Shown: positions 1 through 7,061 of the stretch, in pieces
How positions within the stretch are numbered: position 1 is the first letter of the stretch
Layout of the letters: each line of letters starts with the position of its first letter
Source: VSJD01 sp041653875
GTDB lineage: Bacteria; Verrucomicrobiota; Kiritimatiellia; JAAZAB01
Reading direction: 5' to 3'
Length of the DNA stretch: 64,000 nucleotides
Assembly: GCA_041653875.1 (NCBI GenBank)
Contig: JBAZEM010000001.1
Coordinates: 189,404 to 253,403, forward strand
Translations under genes and position numbers: made by a program
The notes under the pieces: model-generated
Told to the model about the DNA's origin: nothing
Database searches by the model: none
The model's input: only the letters and a program-made list of their open reading frames with translations

Positions 1-1556
1 AAGTTTGGGGGCCTAAATGCGTGCCGGTCGTGTTTCCCACGCCGGGCGGCATGGTCGAAGTCCTTGGGGCAACGGCGCCTGCCGGCGTCGCCGCCGCGGA
101 TTGGCAGGCGTATAAAAACGCGCTGGTCGAACGCGCCGCCGAGACGGACGACGCGCTCCTGGAAAAATTTCTGGGCGGCACGGAATTGACCGCCGATGAA
201 ATCGCCAAGGGCTTGCGCGCCGCAATGTGCGCCGGCGGTCTGATTCCGGTTTTTGCCGTCATGACGCCCAAGGACAGCGGGATCGACGAATTGCTGGGCG
301 GCATCGTCCGCCTCTTCCCAAGCCCCTTGGAGCGGACGATCAAGGACGCGGCGGGCACGGCTGTCAATCCCGCCGCCGAGGCGCCGTTCGTGGGCGTAGT
401 CTGGCGGCATGTGACCGATCCCTATGCCGGCAAGTTGTCCTATGTGCGCATTTATGGCGGCACGCTGAAAGAAAACACCGAAATTTTCAATGCCACCAAA
501 GGCCACAAGGAAAAGATCGGCATCCTCCTCAAGCCCCAGGGCAAGAAACCCGCGCCGATCGCGGAGGCGCGCTCGGGCGATATCGTGGCTCTGCCGAAAT
601 TGAAGGACACGGGCCTTAACGACGTCCTGTGCGCGGTGGGGCAGAAAGCGGCGCTCGATCCGGTTGTGTTTCCGAGCCCGGTGGTATCGGTGGCGGTCCT
701 GGCCCGCAACCAGGCTGACGACGACAAGCTCGGGGTTGCGCTCACCCGCGCCGTGGAAGACGATCCGACCCTGGTGGTGGAACGGCACGCGGATACGCGC
801 GAGACGGTGCTTTCCGGGATGGGCGACACCCATCTGGACCTCGTCCATGAGCTGATGAAGAAACACAGTCATCTTGACGCGGAATTCAAGGTGCCGAAGG
901 TGGCCTACAAGGAAACGGTGACCGGGCTCGGCGACGGCCATTACAAACACAAAAAACAGTCCGGCGGCCGCGGGCAGTATGCGGAAGTGTATTGCAAGGT
1001 CCAGCCGAAACGCGCGGACGAGGAGGAGTGGTTCGTGGACGCGGTCGTGGGGGGCGTCATTCCGAGGAATTTCATTCCGGCCTGCGAAAAGGGGTTTTTG
1101 GAAGCCATCCCGCATGGCGTCTTGGCCGGCTATCCGGTGGTCAATGTGAAAGTCTCCGTGTATGACGGGTCCTACCACGACGTGGATTCCTCGGAAATCG
1201 CGTTCAAAATTGCCGCCGCGCGCGCCTTCCACGAGGCCTTGACCAAGGCCAAGCCTGTCTTGCTCGAGCCGATCATGACTGTGCGCGTCATGGCGCCGCA
1301 GCAGTCCATGGGCGACATCAACGGCGATCTCAACCATCGGCGCGGGCGTATTCTGGGCGTGGATGCGGAAGACGGCATGGAAGTCATCACGGCGGAAGTG
1401 CCCCAGGCTGAAATGTTCCGTTATTCCTCCGAATTACGCAGTCTCACGGGCGGGCGCGGATCGTTCGAAATCAAGTTTGCCCGGTACGACGTCGTGCCCA
1501 ATATGATTGCCCAAAAGGTTATTGCCGGCGCCGAGAAGAAGAAAGTCGAGGAATAG
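1..1556 (+). CDS. EF-G-type translational GTPase, 5'-truncated by window edge
   Basis: This is the C-terminal ~517 residues of an elongation factor G family protein. The frame is open to the left edge, so the GTPase (G) domain with its nucleotide-binding motifs lies outside the window and no start can be assigned; the GTG at 21 is internal. Visible parts, in order, are the end of the G' region, domain II (starting near the FVGVVWRHV segment), domain III (VLSGMGDTHLDLV), domain IV with the SGGRGQYAEV loop and the SYHDVDSSE segment that reaches the ribosomal A site, and domain V (QAEMFRYSSELRSLTGGRG). EF-G catalyses ribosomal translocation. Members whose domain II resembles this one are often the second, EF-G-like paralogue (FusA2 type) rather than the main FusA; without the G domain I cannot decide. 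The protein ends in a charged KKKVEE tail. Confidence 0.9.
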   Translation, partial: VWGPKCVPVVFPTPGGMVEVLGATAPAGVAAADWQAYKNALVERAAETDDALLEKFLGGTELTADEIAKGLRAAMCAGGLIPVFAVMTPKDSGIDELLGGIVRLFPSPLERTIKDAAGTAVNPAAEAPFVGVVWRHVTDPYAGKLSYVRIYGGTLKENTEIFNATKGHKEKIGILLKPQGKKPAPIAEARSGDIVALPKLKDTGLNDVLCAVGQKAALDPVVFPSPVVSVAVLARNQADDDKLGVALTRAVEDDPTLVVERHADTRETVLSGMGDTHLDLVHELMKKHSHLDAEFKVPKVAYKETVTGLGDGHYKHKKQSGGRGQYAEVYCKVQPKRADEEEWFVDAVVGGVIPRNFIPACEKGFLEAIPHGVLAGYPVVNVKVSVYDGSYHDVDSSEIAFKIAAARAFHEALTKAKPVLLEPIMTVRVMAPQQSMGDINGDLNHRRGRILGVDAEDGMEVITAEVPQAEMFRYSSELRSLTGGRGSFEIKFARYDVVPNMIAQKVIAGAEKKKVEE

Positions 1557-1700
1557 CGACCGGACGCCGGACGACGGAGGACAGACGACGGAGGACAGAC
1601 GACGGAGGACGGAGTGGAAAGTGTTTCGCTGACCGCTGACTTCTACCTGGGCGCGGGAGGCCGGAAATCAGAAATCAAAAATCCGAAATCGACAATTCGA
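1557..1700. repeat. degenerate heptad arrays (GGACGAC type, then AAATCAG type)
   Basis: Positions 1557-1615 repeat a 7-bp unit of the type GGACGAC/GGAGGAC/AGACGAC about eight times. Positions 1660-1700 hold a second array with unit AAATCAG/AAATCAA/AAATCCG. Both keep a strict 7-bp period although their units are unrelated. The second array runs up to within a few bases of the start of the downstream radical SAM gene. Confidence 0.85.
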
Positions 1701-1711
1701 TCGCGGGCGCC

Positions 1712-2614
1712 TTGGAGCATTGCGAGCTGTGTCCGCGCCGGTGCGGGGTCAATCGGGAGATGGGGCGCCTGGGCTATTGCCGCGCCGGGCGCGCGGCGCA
1801 GATTTTCAGGTATGGCGCGCATCCCGGCGAGGAGCCGCCCATTTCCGGCACGCGCGGGTCGGGCGCCGTTTTTTTCAGCCGGTGCACGTTGCGTTGCGTT
1901 TATTGCCAGAATTATCCCTGGAGTCAGGAAGGGAGCGGCGCGGAATATACCGTCGAGGAACTGGCCGGAATTCTTGGCGATCTTCGCGCGGAAGGTTGTC
2001 ATAACTGGAACTTGGTGAGCCCTACGCCCTGGTTGCCGATGATTGTCGCGGCGCTGGCGCGCGTGCGCGAGGCTGGTCAAAATCTGCCGGTGGTGTATAA
2101 CACCAGCGGATTCGAACGTTTCGAGACCGTGCGCGCCTTGGCCGGAAAAGCGGATGTCTATCTGGCTGACTTGCGCTACGCCGGTTCGGAAGCCGCCGCG
2201 CGCGGGTCCGATGCCGCCGCCTATGTGGAGTGCGCCCGGGCGGCGTTGCTGGAAATGTGGCGCCAGGCGGGGCCGCTGGTGATGGATGCCGCGGGCATTG
2301 CCGCGCGCGGTGTGATTTGCCGGCTGTTGATCCTGCCCGGGCTGGCGCATGAGGCCTGCGCCTCGCTGGAATGGCTGGCGCAACAGATCGGCCCGAAGGT
2401 GGCGGTGAGCGTCATGGCGCAATACACGCCGGTGTATCGGGCGCTTGGCCGGGTGCCTTGGAGTAGGGGAATTACCCGCGCGGAATATGACGTTGTGTGC
2501 CGGACGGTGGAGCGCTTGGGATTCACCGAGGGGTGGATTCAGGATTTCGGCGCCGCGGCCGGCGGTTCGCTGGCGGGGTTCAATATGCCGCCGCGGGGAA
2601 AGACGGGAAACTGA
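1712..2614 (+). CDS. radical SAM protein, PflA-like (COG1313 type)
   Basis: This 300-residue radical SAM protein resembles the uncharacterised pyruvate-formate-lyase-activating-enzyme-like family (COG1313). The N-terminus carries a cysteine set (MEHCELCPRRCGVNR) and a GYCRAG segment. The radical SAM cluster motif CTLRCVYC (CX3CX2C) follows near residue 58, in the context FFSRCTLRCVYCQNYPWS. SPTPWLP and PVVYNTSGFE fit the glycyl-radical-activase fold. The substrate is unknown. The start is uncertain: no ATG lies near, and I chose TTG at 1712, which directly follows a heptad array that stays open in the same frame. There is no clear ribosome binding site. The neighbours (EF-G, yebC) give no functional hint. 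Confidence 0.75.
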   Translation: MEHCELCPRRCGVNREMGRLGYCRAGRAAQIFRYGAHPGEEPPISGTRGSGAVFFSRCTLRCVYCQNYPWSQEGSGAEYTVEELAGILGDLRAEGCHNWNLVSPTPWLPMIVAALARVREAGQNLPVVYNTSGFERFETVRALAGKADVYLADLRYAGSEAAARGSDAAAYVECARAALLEMWRQAGPLVMDAAGIAARGVICRLLILPGLAHEACASLEWLAQQIGPKVAVSVMAQYTPVYRALGRVPWSRGITRAEYDVVCRTVERLGFTEGWIQDFGAAAGGSLAGFNMPPRGKTGN

Positions 2615-2690
2615 TAAACGGATTGCGATAATAGTTCTTTAGAAAAATATCCTTGCCAGTCACGTCTGTTTTTGAGTTGTTTTTCAGTAA

Positions 2691-2872
2691 CAACTCAGGT
2701 AGTCAGGAGTCAGAATTCAGGATACAGAATAAAATACGTAAGAATCGGAAGAACGCGACAGACATTCCGCCAAGGCCTTGTGTTTAGCGCCGATTCTCTT
2801 CGTATTCGCTTGGCCTATACGGGTTCCTTATTCTGACTACTGACTCCTGAATTCTGACTCCTGAGCAGTTAC
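2691..2872. repeat. ~180-bp composite repeat, copy 1 (empty-site form)
   Basis: The gap 2615-2929 has no gene. It holds a composite element. The left arm, 2691-2730, is made of TCAG-containing heptads. A non-repetitive core follows at about 2731-2828, including ATTCCGCCAAGGCC and TCTTCGTATTCGCTTGGCC. The right arm, 2829-2870, is the inverted heptads. The same core occurs in opposite orientation at 30530-30750 and 37385-37638. This copy lacks the CCCGCCTGCAACGC palindrome that interrupts the right arm in the other two, so it marks the uninserted state. Another small hairpin, GAGTTG...CAACTC, lies at 2674-2695. Confidence 0.85.
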
Positions 2873-2881
2873 GTTTTTCAA

Positions 2882-2914
2882 TCATAAATCAGAAATCATA
2901 AATCGAAAATACCA
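2882..2914. repeat. AAATCAG-type heptads upstream of yebC
   Basis: About four and a half 7-bp units of the type AAATCAT/AAATCAG lie immediately before the yebC ribosome binding site. The complementary array, of type GATTTCTGATTTCGGATT, sits immediately after the yebC stop (3687-3711), so the gene is bracketed by an inverted pair. Confidence 0.75.
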
Positions 2915-2929
2915 TATGGGGGAGTAATT

Positions 2930-3685
2930 ATGAGCGGGCATAGTAAGTGGAAAACCATCCAGCATAAAAAGGGCGCGGCGGATGCCGCGCGCGGGCGAAT
3001 TTTCAGCAAACTCAGCAAGGAAATTTCCATCGCGGCCCGCGCCGGCGGCGGCGATCCCGCCATGAATCCGACCCTGCGCACGCTGATCGTCAAGGCCAAG
3101 GGCAGTAACATGCCGGCCGATAACGTGGATCGCGCCATCAAGAAAGGCACGGGCGAGTTGGCCGGCGGCCAGCTTGAGGAAATCACCTATGAGGGCTATG
3201 CCGCCGCCGGCGTGGCCTTGGTCATCAAAGTCCTGACCGACAACAAGAACCGGGCGGCCTCTGAGATTCGGCATATTTTCACGAAATTCGGCAGTAGCCT
3301 GGCGGGCCAGGGCGCGGTCTCGCGCACGTTCAAGCGCAAGGGACAGATTTTGGTGGAAACCGCCACGGTGGAGGAGGACAAGCTGATGAGCATCGTGCTC
3401 GATGCCGGCGCCGAGGATATGCAGCAGGACGGCGAAGTGTTCGAGATCATTACCGCTCCGGCCACTTACCAGGCGGTGGTGGATGCGTTGGAAAAAGCCG
3501 GCATCAAATCCGCCAGCTCGGAAATCGTGCTGATCCCGGATGCCTTTGTGCCGGTGACCGATAAAACCACGGCCGGCAACATCATCAAGTTCATCGAAAC
3601 CCTCGAAGAGAACGAGGACGTCCAGAACGTTTACTCCAATATGGACGTGGATGAGGCCGTAATGAAGGAGATGGAGACGAAATAA
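2930..3685 (+). CDS. yebC: YebC/PmpR family protein
   Basis: This 251-residue protein of the YebC/TACO1 family has the usual length for the family. It begins with the signature MSGHSKWKTIQHKKGAADA and continues with the family-typical FSKLSKEI, NPTLRTLI and NMPADNVDRAIKKGTG. The acidic middle and C-terminal domains follow (GYAAAGVALVIKVLTDNKNR, LVETATVEEDKL, ENEDVQNVYSN). Family members bind DNA as regulators, and more recent work describes roles in relieving ribosome stalling; the role here is not testable from sequence. A strong GGGGGAG lies six bases before the ATG. The gene stands next to ruvC and ruvA, a conserved arrangement (yebC-ruvCAB) in many bacteria. Heptad arrays flank it on both sides. 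Confidence 0.96.
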   Translation: MSGHSKWKTIQHKKGAADAARGRIFSKLSKEISIAARAGGGDPAMNPTLRTLIVKAKGSNMPADNVDRAIKKGTGELAGGQLEEITYEGYAAAGVALVIKVLTDNKNRAASEIRHIFTKFGSSLAGQGAVSRTFKRKGQILVETATVEEDKLMSIVLDAGAEDMQQDGEVFEIITAPATYQAVVDALEKAGIKSASSEIVLIPDAFVPVTDKTTAGNIIKFIETLEENEDVQNVYSNMDVDEAVMKEMETK

Positions 3686-3686
3686 T

Positions 3687-3711
3687 TTCGGATTTCTGAT
3701 TTCGGATTGCA
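3687..3711. repeat. inverted heptad arm downstream of yebC
   Basis: This short array of GATTTCT/GATTTCG units is the reverse complement of the AAATCAG-type heptads at 2882-2914. It could base-pair with that upstream arm in the transcript or act as part of a terminator-like structure. Confidence 0.65.
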
Positions 3712-3785
3712 ATATAGTTTCTTGATTTGTTTTATAAGATACGTCGATAGAGCATGAACGGTTAAATGTGTGTCAGATGCTTTGT

Positions 3786-3874
3786 CATTGGTCCTAAATC
3801 AGAAATCAAAAATCAGCAATCAGAAATTCATCGTCATGGATCGGAAATCCGAAATCAACAATCCGAAATCGGAA
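3786..3874. repeat. AAATCAG-type heptads running into ruvC
   Basis: Heptads of the AAATCAG/AAATCAA/GAAATCCG type lie upstream of ruvC and are in frame with it. If translation started upstream (for example at 3770), the repeat would encode an extension containing KSEINNPKSE. The RuvC fold itself begins only after 3875. Confidence 0.75.
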
Positions 3875-4381
3875 ATGGATTCCGGCCGCATCCTGGGCGT
3901 GGATACTTCCCTGCGTTCCACGGGGCTGGGTTTGATCCAGGTGCGCGGCTCGCGCCTGGAGGTTGTGGAGCAGGCCCTGGTTAAAAATCCGGCCGCCTGG
4001 TCCCTGTCGCGCTGCCTGGTTCATTTGTACGCGGCGGTCGGTGAAATCCTGGAACGGGGCAAGCCCGGAGTTGTGGCCATCGAAGGCGTTTTTTTCTGCA
4101 AGAACGTGCGCACGGCCGTCATTCTGGGCGAGGCCCGCGGCGTGGTGATCGCCGCCTGCGCGGCGGCCGGGGCGCCGGTGTATGAATATTCCCCGCGCCG
4201 CGTCAAGCAGGCGGTGGCCGGTTTCGGCGGCGCCGGCAAGGACCAGGTGATCCGCATGGTGACCGCGCTCCTGGGCTTGCGCGAAGCGCCGGCCGAGGAT
4301 GCCGCCGACGCCTTGGCCATCGCCATCTGCCATGCCCACGCGGGCAAATACGGCGCTCTGCTGGGCGCGAAGGCAATATGA
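3875..4381 (+). CDS. ruvC: Holliday junction resolvase RuvC
   Basis: This endonuclease resolves four-way DNA junctions together with RuvAB. The product is 168 residues from the ATG at 3875, close to the E. coli length of 173. The four acidic catalytic residues can be placed as D10 (ILGVDTS), E70 (VAIEGVFF), D142 and D145 (EDAADALAIAICHAH). The substrate-binding SPRRVKQAVAGFGGAGKDQV segment is present. Earlier in-frame starts exist (from 3770) but would only add heptad-repeat-encoded residues, so I prefer 3875. The stop codon overlaps the ATG of a vestigial second ruvA start (ATGATCACATTCC), part of a 17-bp duplication that brackets the following toxin-antitoxin pair. Confidence 0.95.
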   Translation: MDSGRILGVDTSLRSTGLGLIQVRGSRLEVVEQALVKNPAAWSLSRCLVHLYAAVGEILERGKPGVVAIEGVFFCKNVRTAVILGEARGVVIAACAAAGAPVYEYSPRRVKQAVAGFGGAGKDQVIRMVTALLGLREAPAEDAADALAIAICHAHAGKYGALLGAKAI

Positions 4382-4390
4382 TCACATTCC
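4374..4390. repeat. 17-bp direct repeat, left copy, at ruvC/ruvA junction
   Basis: CAATATGATCACATTCC occurs here and again at 5180-5196. The left copy contains the ruvC stop and a truncated ruvA start (ATG ATC ACA TTC C). The right copy contains the real ruvA start. The pair brackets the MntA/HepT genes exactly, like a target duplication. Confidence 0.9.
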
Positions 4391-4530
4391 CAATTGCCCC
4401 CCCCTTTTTTTTGTAACCGGTATCACCGTTCTATCGGCTTTTTGCTGGCATTTTTCGATGCATCTTGATACATTCGAAATGTTTTTGAAATGGCTTTTCC
4501 GCGGAGAGTCGCGGACAAGGAGAAGGCACC

Positions 4531-4833
4531 ATGACATTGCGCAACATCGAGATTCCGCGTGAGCGGATTGCGACATTCTGCCTCGCCAACGGCATCCGGC
4601 GGCTGGCGCTTTTCGGTTCCATTCTCCGCGACGACTTTCGGCCCGAGAGTGATGTTGACGTGCTGGTCGAGTTTCAACCCGGTGTCCGTGTCGGCCTGGC
4701 CTTCATCCGAATGCAGGATGAGCTTTCGTCCGTGCTTGGCCGCAAGGTGGACTTGCACACACCCGGCAGTCTGAGCAAGTACTTCCGGGCCGAGGTTCTG
4801 GACGAAGCGGAGGACCTCTATGTCGCGGCATGA
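4531..4833 (+). CDS. mntA: MntA-type nucleotidyltransferase antitoxin
   Basis: This 100-residue minimal nucleotidyltransferase carries the polymerase-beta-like signature GS at 29-30 (LALFGSILRDDF) and the metal-binding DVD at 41-43 (ESDVDVLVEF). In characterised pairs such proteins act as antitoxins by AMPylating the HEPN partner. A strong AAGGAGAAGG ribosome binding site precedes the ATG. The gene overlaps the following HEPN gene by 14 bases, as expected for co-translated toxin-antitoxin pairs. It sits between ruvC and ruvA, which are normally adjacent, within a segment bounded by a 17-bp direct duplication. The assignment to the HepT/MntA class is from motifs and gene order. Confidence 0.88.
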   Translation: MTLRNIEIPRERIATFCLANGIRRLALFGSILRDDFRPESDVDVLVEFQPGVRVGLAFIRMQDELSSVLGRKVDLHTPGSLSKYFRAEVLDEAEDLYVAA

Positions 4834-5176
4834 CGATAGCGTGACCCTTCGGCAGATGCTCGACTATATCGAGGAAGCCATTGCCCTCGTTAAGGACCGG
4901 ACGCGCGCGGACATCGAGTCCGACCGTGTGTTCTTCCTTGCCCTGTTGAAGCTGGTCGAGATCGTCGGCGAAGCGGCCACCCGGATTTCCGAACCCATGC
5001 AGGTATCGCACCCCGAGATTACCTGGCATGAGATCATTGGCACGCGCAACCGTTTGATTCACGGCTACGACGCCGTGGATTACAACATCCTTTGGGATAT
5101 CGTGACGGCGGACTTTCCATCGCTGGCCGCGCAGCTCAAATCGGCATTGAAGTCAACCGGCCAAGTCCGGATATGA
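4820..5176 (+). CDS. hepT: HepT-type HEPN-domain toxin
   Basis: This 118-residue HEPN-domain protein is predicted to be an RNase. The catalytic motif RNxxxHxY is present as R76-N77-R78-L79-I80-H81-G82-Y83 (GTRNRLIHGYD). The helical DUF86-type fold is indicated by LRQMLDYIEEAI and LVEIVGEAATRI. Its start overlaps the end of the nucleotidyltransferase gene by 14 bases, giving the HepT/MntA module. DUF86 HEPN proteins in these modules are RNases silenced by tyrosine AMPylation, here presumably at Y83. The gene ends four bases before the second copy of the 17-bp direct repeat, which fits insertion of the module as a unit. Confidence 0.88.
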   Translation: MSRHDDSVTLRQMLDYIEEAIALVKDRTRADIESDRVFFLALLKLVEIVGEAATRISEPMQVSHPEITWHEIIGTRNRLIHGYDAVDYNILWDIVTADFPSLAAQLKSALKSTGQVRI

Positions 5177-5179
5177 GAT

Positions 5180-5196
5180 CAATATGATCACATTCC
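5180..5196. repeat. 17-bp direct repeat, right copy, containing ruvA start
   Basis: This second copy of CAATATGATCACATTCC contains the functional ruvA ATG (5184). Together with 4374-4390 it suggests that ruvC and ruvA originally overlapped by ATGA before a toxin-antitoxin segment was inserted. Confidence 0.9.
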
Positions 5197-5780
5197 TCGA
5201 AGGTCTGTTGGTGGAGAAGACGCCGACACGCGTGGTGTTGAGCGTCGGCGGAGTGGGCTACGAAGTTTTTGTGCCCCTGAGCAGTTTCGACCGCCTGGGC
5301 GCTCCCCCGCAAGCCTGCCGCCTGCTGACCTACGACTACATCCGCGAAGATCAGCACAGTCTCTTTGGCTTCGTGAGCGAAGCGGAGCGCAAACTGTTCG
5401 GCTTGTTGATGAGCGTCAGCGGCATCGGGCCAAAACTGGCCCTGAGCGCCTTGAGCAGTTTGACCGTGCGTGAAATTACCGGGGCCATCGCCGGCGGCGA
5501 CGCCAAACGACTGAGCGGAGTGACCGGCATCGGCAAGAAAATCGCCGAGCGCATGGTGTTGGAGCTGCGCGACAAGCTCTCCGCCGCCGAGGTGCTCTCC
5601 GCCGCCGCGCCCGGCGGCGCGGATTTTGGCGGCGACCATCGCGTGCGCGATGCCGTGCTGGCGCTGATTTCCCTGGGCTATAAACAAGCCGACGCCCAGA
5701 AAATGGCGGCGGCGGTTGTGGCCGGCGGCAAGCCGGATCTTTCCGTCGAGGATATTGTCCGCAAGGCCTTGACCAGATGA
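5184..5780 (+). CDS. ruvA: Holliday junction DNA helicase subunit RuvA
   Basis: This 198-residue protein binds Holliday junctions as a tetramer and recruits the RuvB motor. It has the expected OB-fold N-terminus (MITFLEGLLVEKTPTRVVL, GVGYEVFVPLSSF). Two helix-hairpin-helix motifs follow (LLMSVSGIGPKLALSALS, LSGVTGIGKKIAERMVLELRDKL). Its C-terminal domain III (DAVLALISLGYKQADAQKMA) contacts RuvB. ruvB is not in this window. The usual ruvC partner lies upstream but is separated by the toxin-antitoxin pair. The start sits inside the right copy of the 17-bp direct repeat. Confidence 0.96.
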   Translation: MITFLEGLLVEKTPTRVVLSVGGVGYEVFVPLSSFDRLGAPPQACRLLTYDYIREDQHSLFGFVSEAERKLFGLLMSVSGIGPKLALSALSSLTVREITGAIAGGDAKRLSGVTGIGKKIAERMVLELRDKLSAAEVLSAAAPGGADFGGDHRVRDAVLALISLGYKQADAQKMAAAVVAGGKPDLSVEDIVRKALTR

Positions 5781-5782
5781 TC

Positions 5783-5885
5783 CAAAAATTGCGGATCGAT
5801 GATTTTTGATTGCGGATTGCGGAAATCCGATCGTCTGCGCTTGCCGTTAAAAATCCGAAATCAACAATCCGAAATCCGCAATTTC
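5783..5885. repeat. inverted pair of GATTTTTGATTG / AATCCGAAATC heptad arms
   Basis: Downstream of ruvA, heptads of the GATTGCG/GATTTTT type (5783-5822) are followed by complementary heptads of the AAATCCG/AAATCAA type (5850-5885). The spacer between them is ~28 bases. The transcript could fold into a long imperfect hairpin. The gap ends at the gap promoter. Confidence 0.8.
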
Positions 5886-5903
5886 GAGCATTGAAAACCG
5901 TTG

Positions 5904-5930
5904 TTGACGATTCGGCCAAGTTTCTATAAT
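5904..5930 (+). promoter_or_regulatory. sigma-70-type promoter for the gap-pgk operon
   Basis: TTGACG (5904-5909) and a perfect TATAAT (5925-5930) are separated by 15 bases; TTGTTG at 5901 would give an 18-base spacer. The start codon of the glyceraldehyde-3-phosphate dehydrogenase gene is 54 bases further on, behind an AAGGAGG. Confidence 0.7.
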
Positions 5931-5984
5931 GTCCGGTCGTTTTTAAGGACCTATCGGTAATCATCAAACAAGGAGGAACGGTTC

Positions 5985-7061
5985 ATGGCCATTAAAGTGG
6001 GAATCAACGGGTTCGGGCGTATCGGCCGCATGGCTTTCCAGGCTATCTGCGACCAGGGTTTGCTGGGCAAGGCGATCGACGTGGTGGCCGTGGTGGATGT
6101 CTCCACGGATGCCGATTACTTCGCCTACCAGATGAAATACGACTCGGTGCACGGCAAATTCAAGCACGCGATTTCCACCACCAAGAGCGACGCCGCGAAG
6201 ACGGAGAACGATACGCTGGTGGTCAACGGCAACAAAATCCGTTGCATCATGGCCACGAAAACCCCGGCCGAATTGCCTTGGAAAGCGCTGGGCGTGGAAT
6301 ACGTTCTCGAGTGCACGGGGCTTTTCACGGATTCCGAGAAAGCCAAGGGGCATCTGGCCGCCGGCGCGAAAAAGGTCATCCTCTCCGCTCCGGGCAAGGG
6401 TGAAGTCAAGTTCCTGCTCATGGGCGTGAACGAGAACGAGTACGATCCCGCCAAACATATCATCGTCTCCAACGCCTCCTGCACCACCAACTGCCTCGCG
6501 CCGGTGGTGTATGTTCTGCTGAAGGAAGGTTTCGGCATCGAGACGGGCTTGATGACCACGATTCATTCCTATACCGCGACGCAGAAGGCCGTGGACGGCC
6601 CTTCCAAGAAGGACTGGCGCGGCGGGCGCGCGGCGGCGCTGAACATCATCCCGAGCACGACCGGCGCGGCCAAGGCCGTCGGCGAAGTTTTGCCGGCGGT
6701 GAAGGGCAAACTCACCGGCATGTCCTTCCGCGTGCCCACGGCGGATGTCTCGGTGGTGGACCTGACCTTCCGCACGACGCGCGACACCTCGATCGAGGAA
6801 ATCGATGCGGCCCTCAAAAAGGCGTCCACGACTTACCTGAAGAACATCCTCGGCGTGACCAATGAAGAGCTGGTCTCCACGGACTTCATTCACGATCAGC
6901 GCTCCTCGATCTATGACTCGCTGGCCACCCTGCAGAACAACCTGAAAGGCGAAAAGCGCTTCTTCAAGGTCGTGTCCTGGTACGATAACGAGTGGGGTTA
7001 CTCCAACCGCCTGGTGGATTTGATCCTCCACATGGCGAAAAAGGACGGCGCGCTGAAATGA
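5985..7061 (+). CDS. gap: type I glyceraldehyde-3-phosphate dehydrogenase
   Basis: This cytosolic glycolytic enzyme oxidises and phosphorylates glyceraldehyde 3-phosphate with NAD. The product has 358 residues, slightly longer than the usual 330-340. The Rossmann start VGINGFGRIGRMAF and acidic D38 (VVDVS) indicate NAD preference. The catalytic C166 lies in SNASCTTNC, and the substrate segments HSYTATQKAVDGP, RRAA-like RGGRAAALNIIPSTTGAAKAVG and WYDNEWGYSNR are intact. A strong AAGGAGG lies seven bases before the ATG, and a good promoter lies at 5904-5930. The TGA overlaps the pgk start (ATGA), so the two are co-translated. Confidence 0.97.
   Translation: MAIKVGINGFGRIGRMAFQAICDQGLLGKAIDVVAVVDVSTDADYFAYQMKYDSVHGKFKHAISTTKSDAAKTENDTLVVNGNKIRCIMATKTPAELPWKALGVEYVLECTGLFTDSEKAKGHLAAGAKKVILSAPGKGEVKFLLMGVNENEYDPAKHIIVSNASCTTNCLAPVVYVLLKEGFGIETGLMTTIHSYTATQKAVDGPSKKDWRGGRAAALNIIPSTTGAAKAVGEVLPAVKGKLTGMSFRVPTADVSVVDLTFRTTRDTSIEEIDAALKKASTTYLKNILGVTNEELVSTDFIHDQRSSIYDSLATLQNNLKGEKRFFKVVSWYDNEWGYSNRLVDLILHMAKKDGALK

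Noticed and set aside
3770..3874. N-terminal extension of RuvC
   Set aside because: It is encoded by heptad repeats and precedes the complete RuvC fold, so the ATG at 3875 is preferred.
5964..7031. Long minus-strand open frame opposite gap
   Set aside because: It is antisense to a complete, well-conserved dehydrogenase, and its His/Arg-rich translation is typical of GC-rich antisense frames. The same holds for 6998-8236, 8452-9243, 13936-15255, 15720-16688, 27631-28494, 30706-31815, 43733-45010 and 49784-51448.
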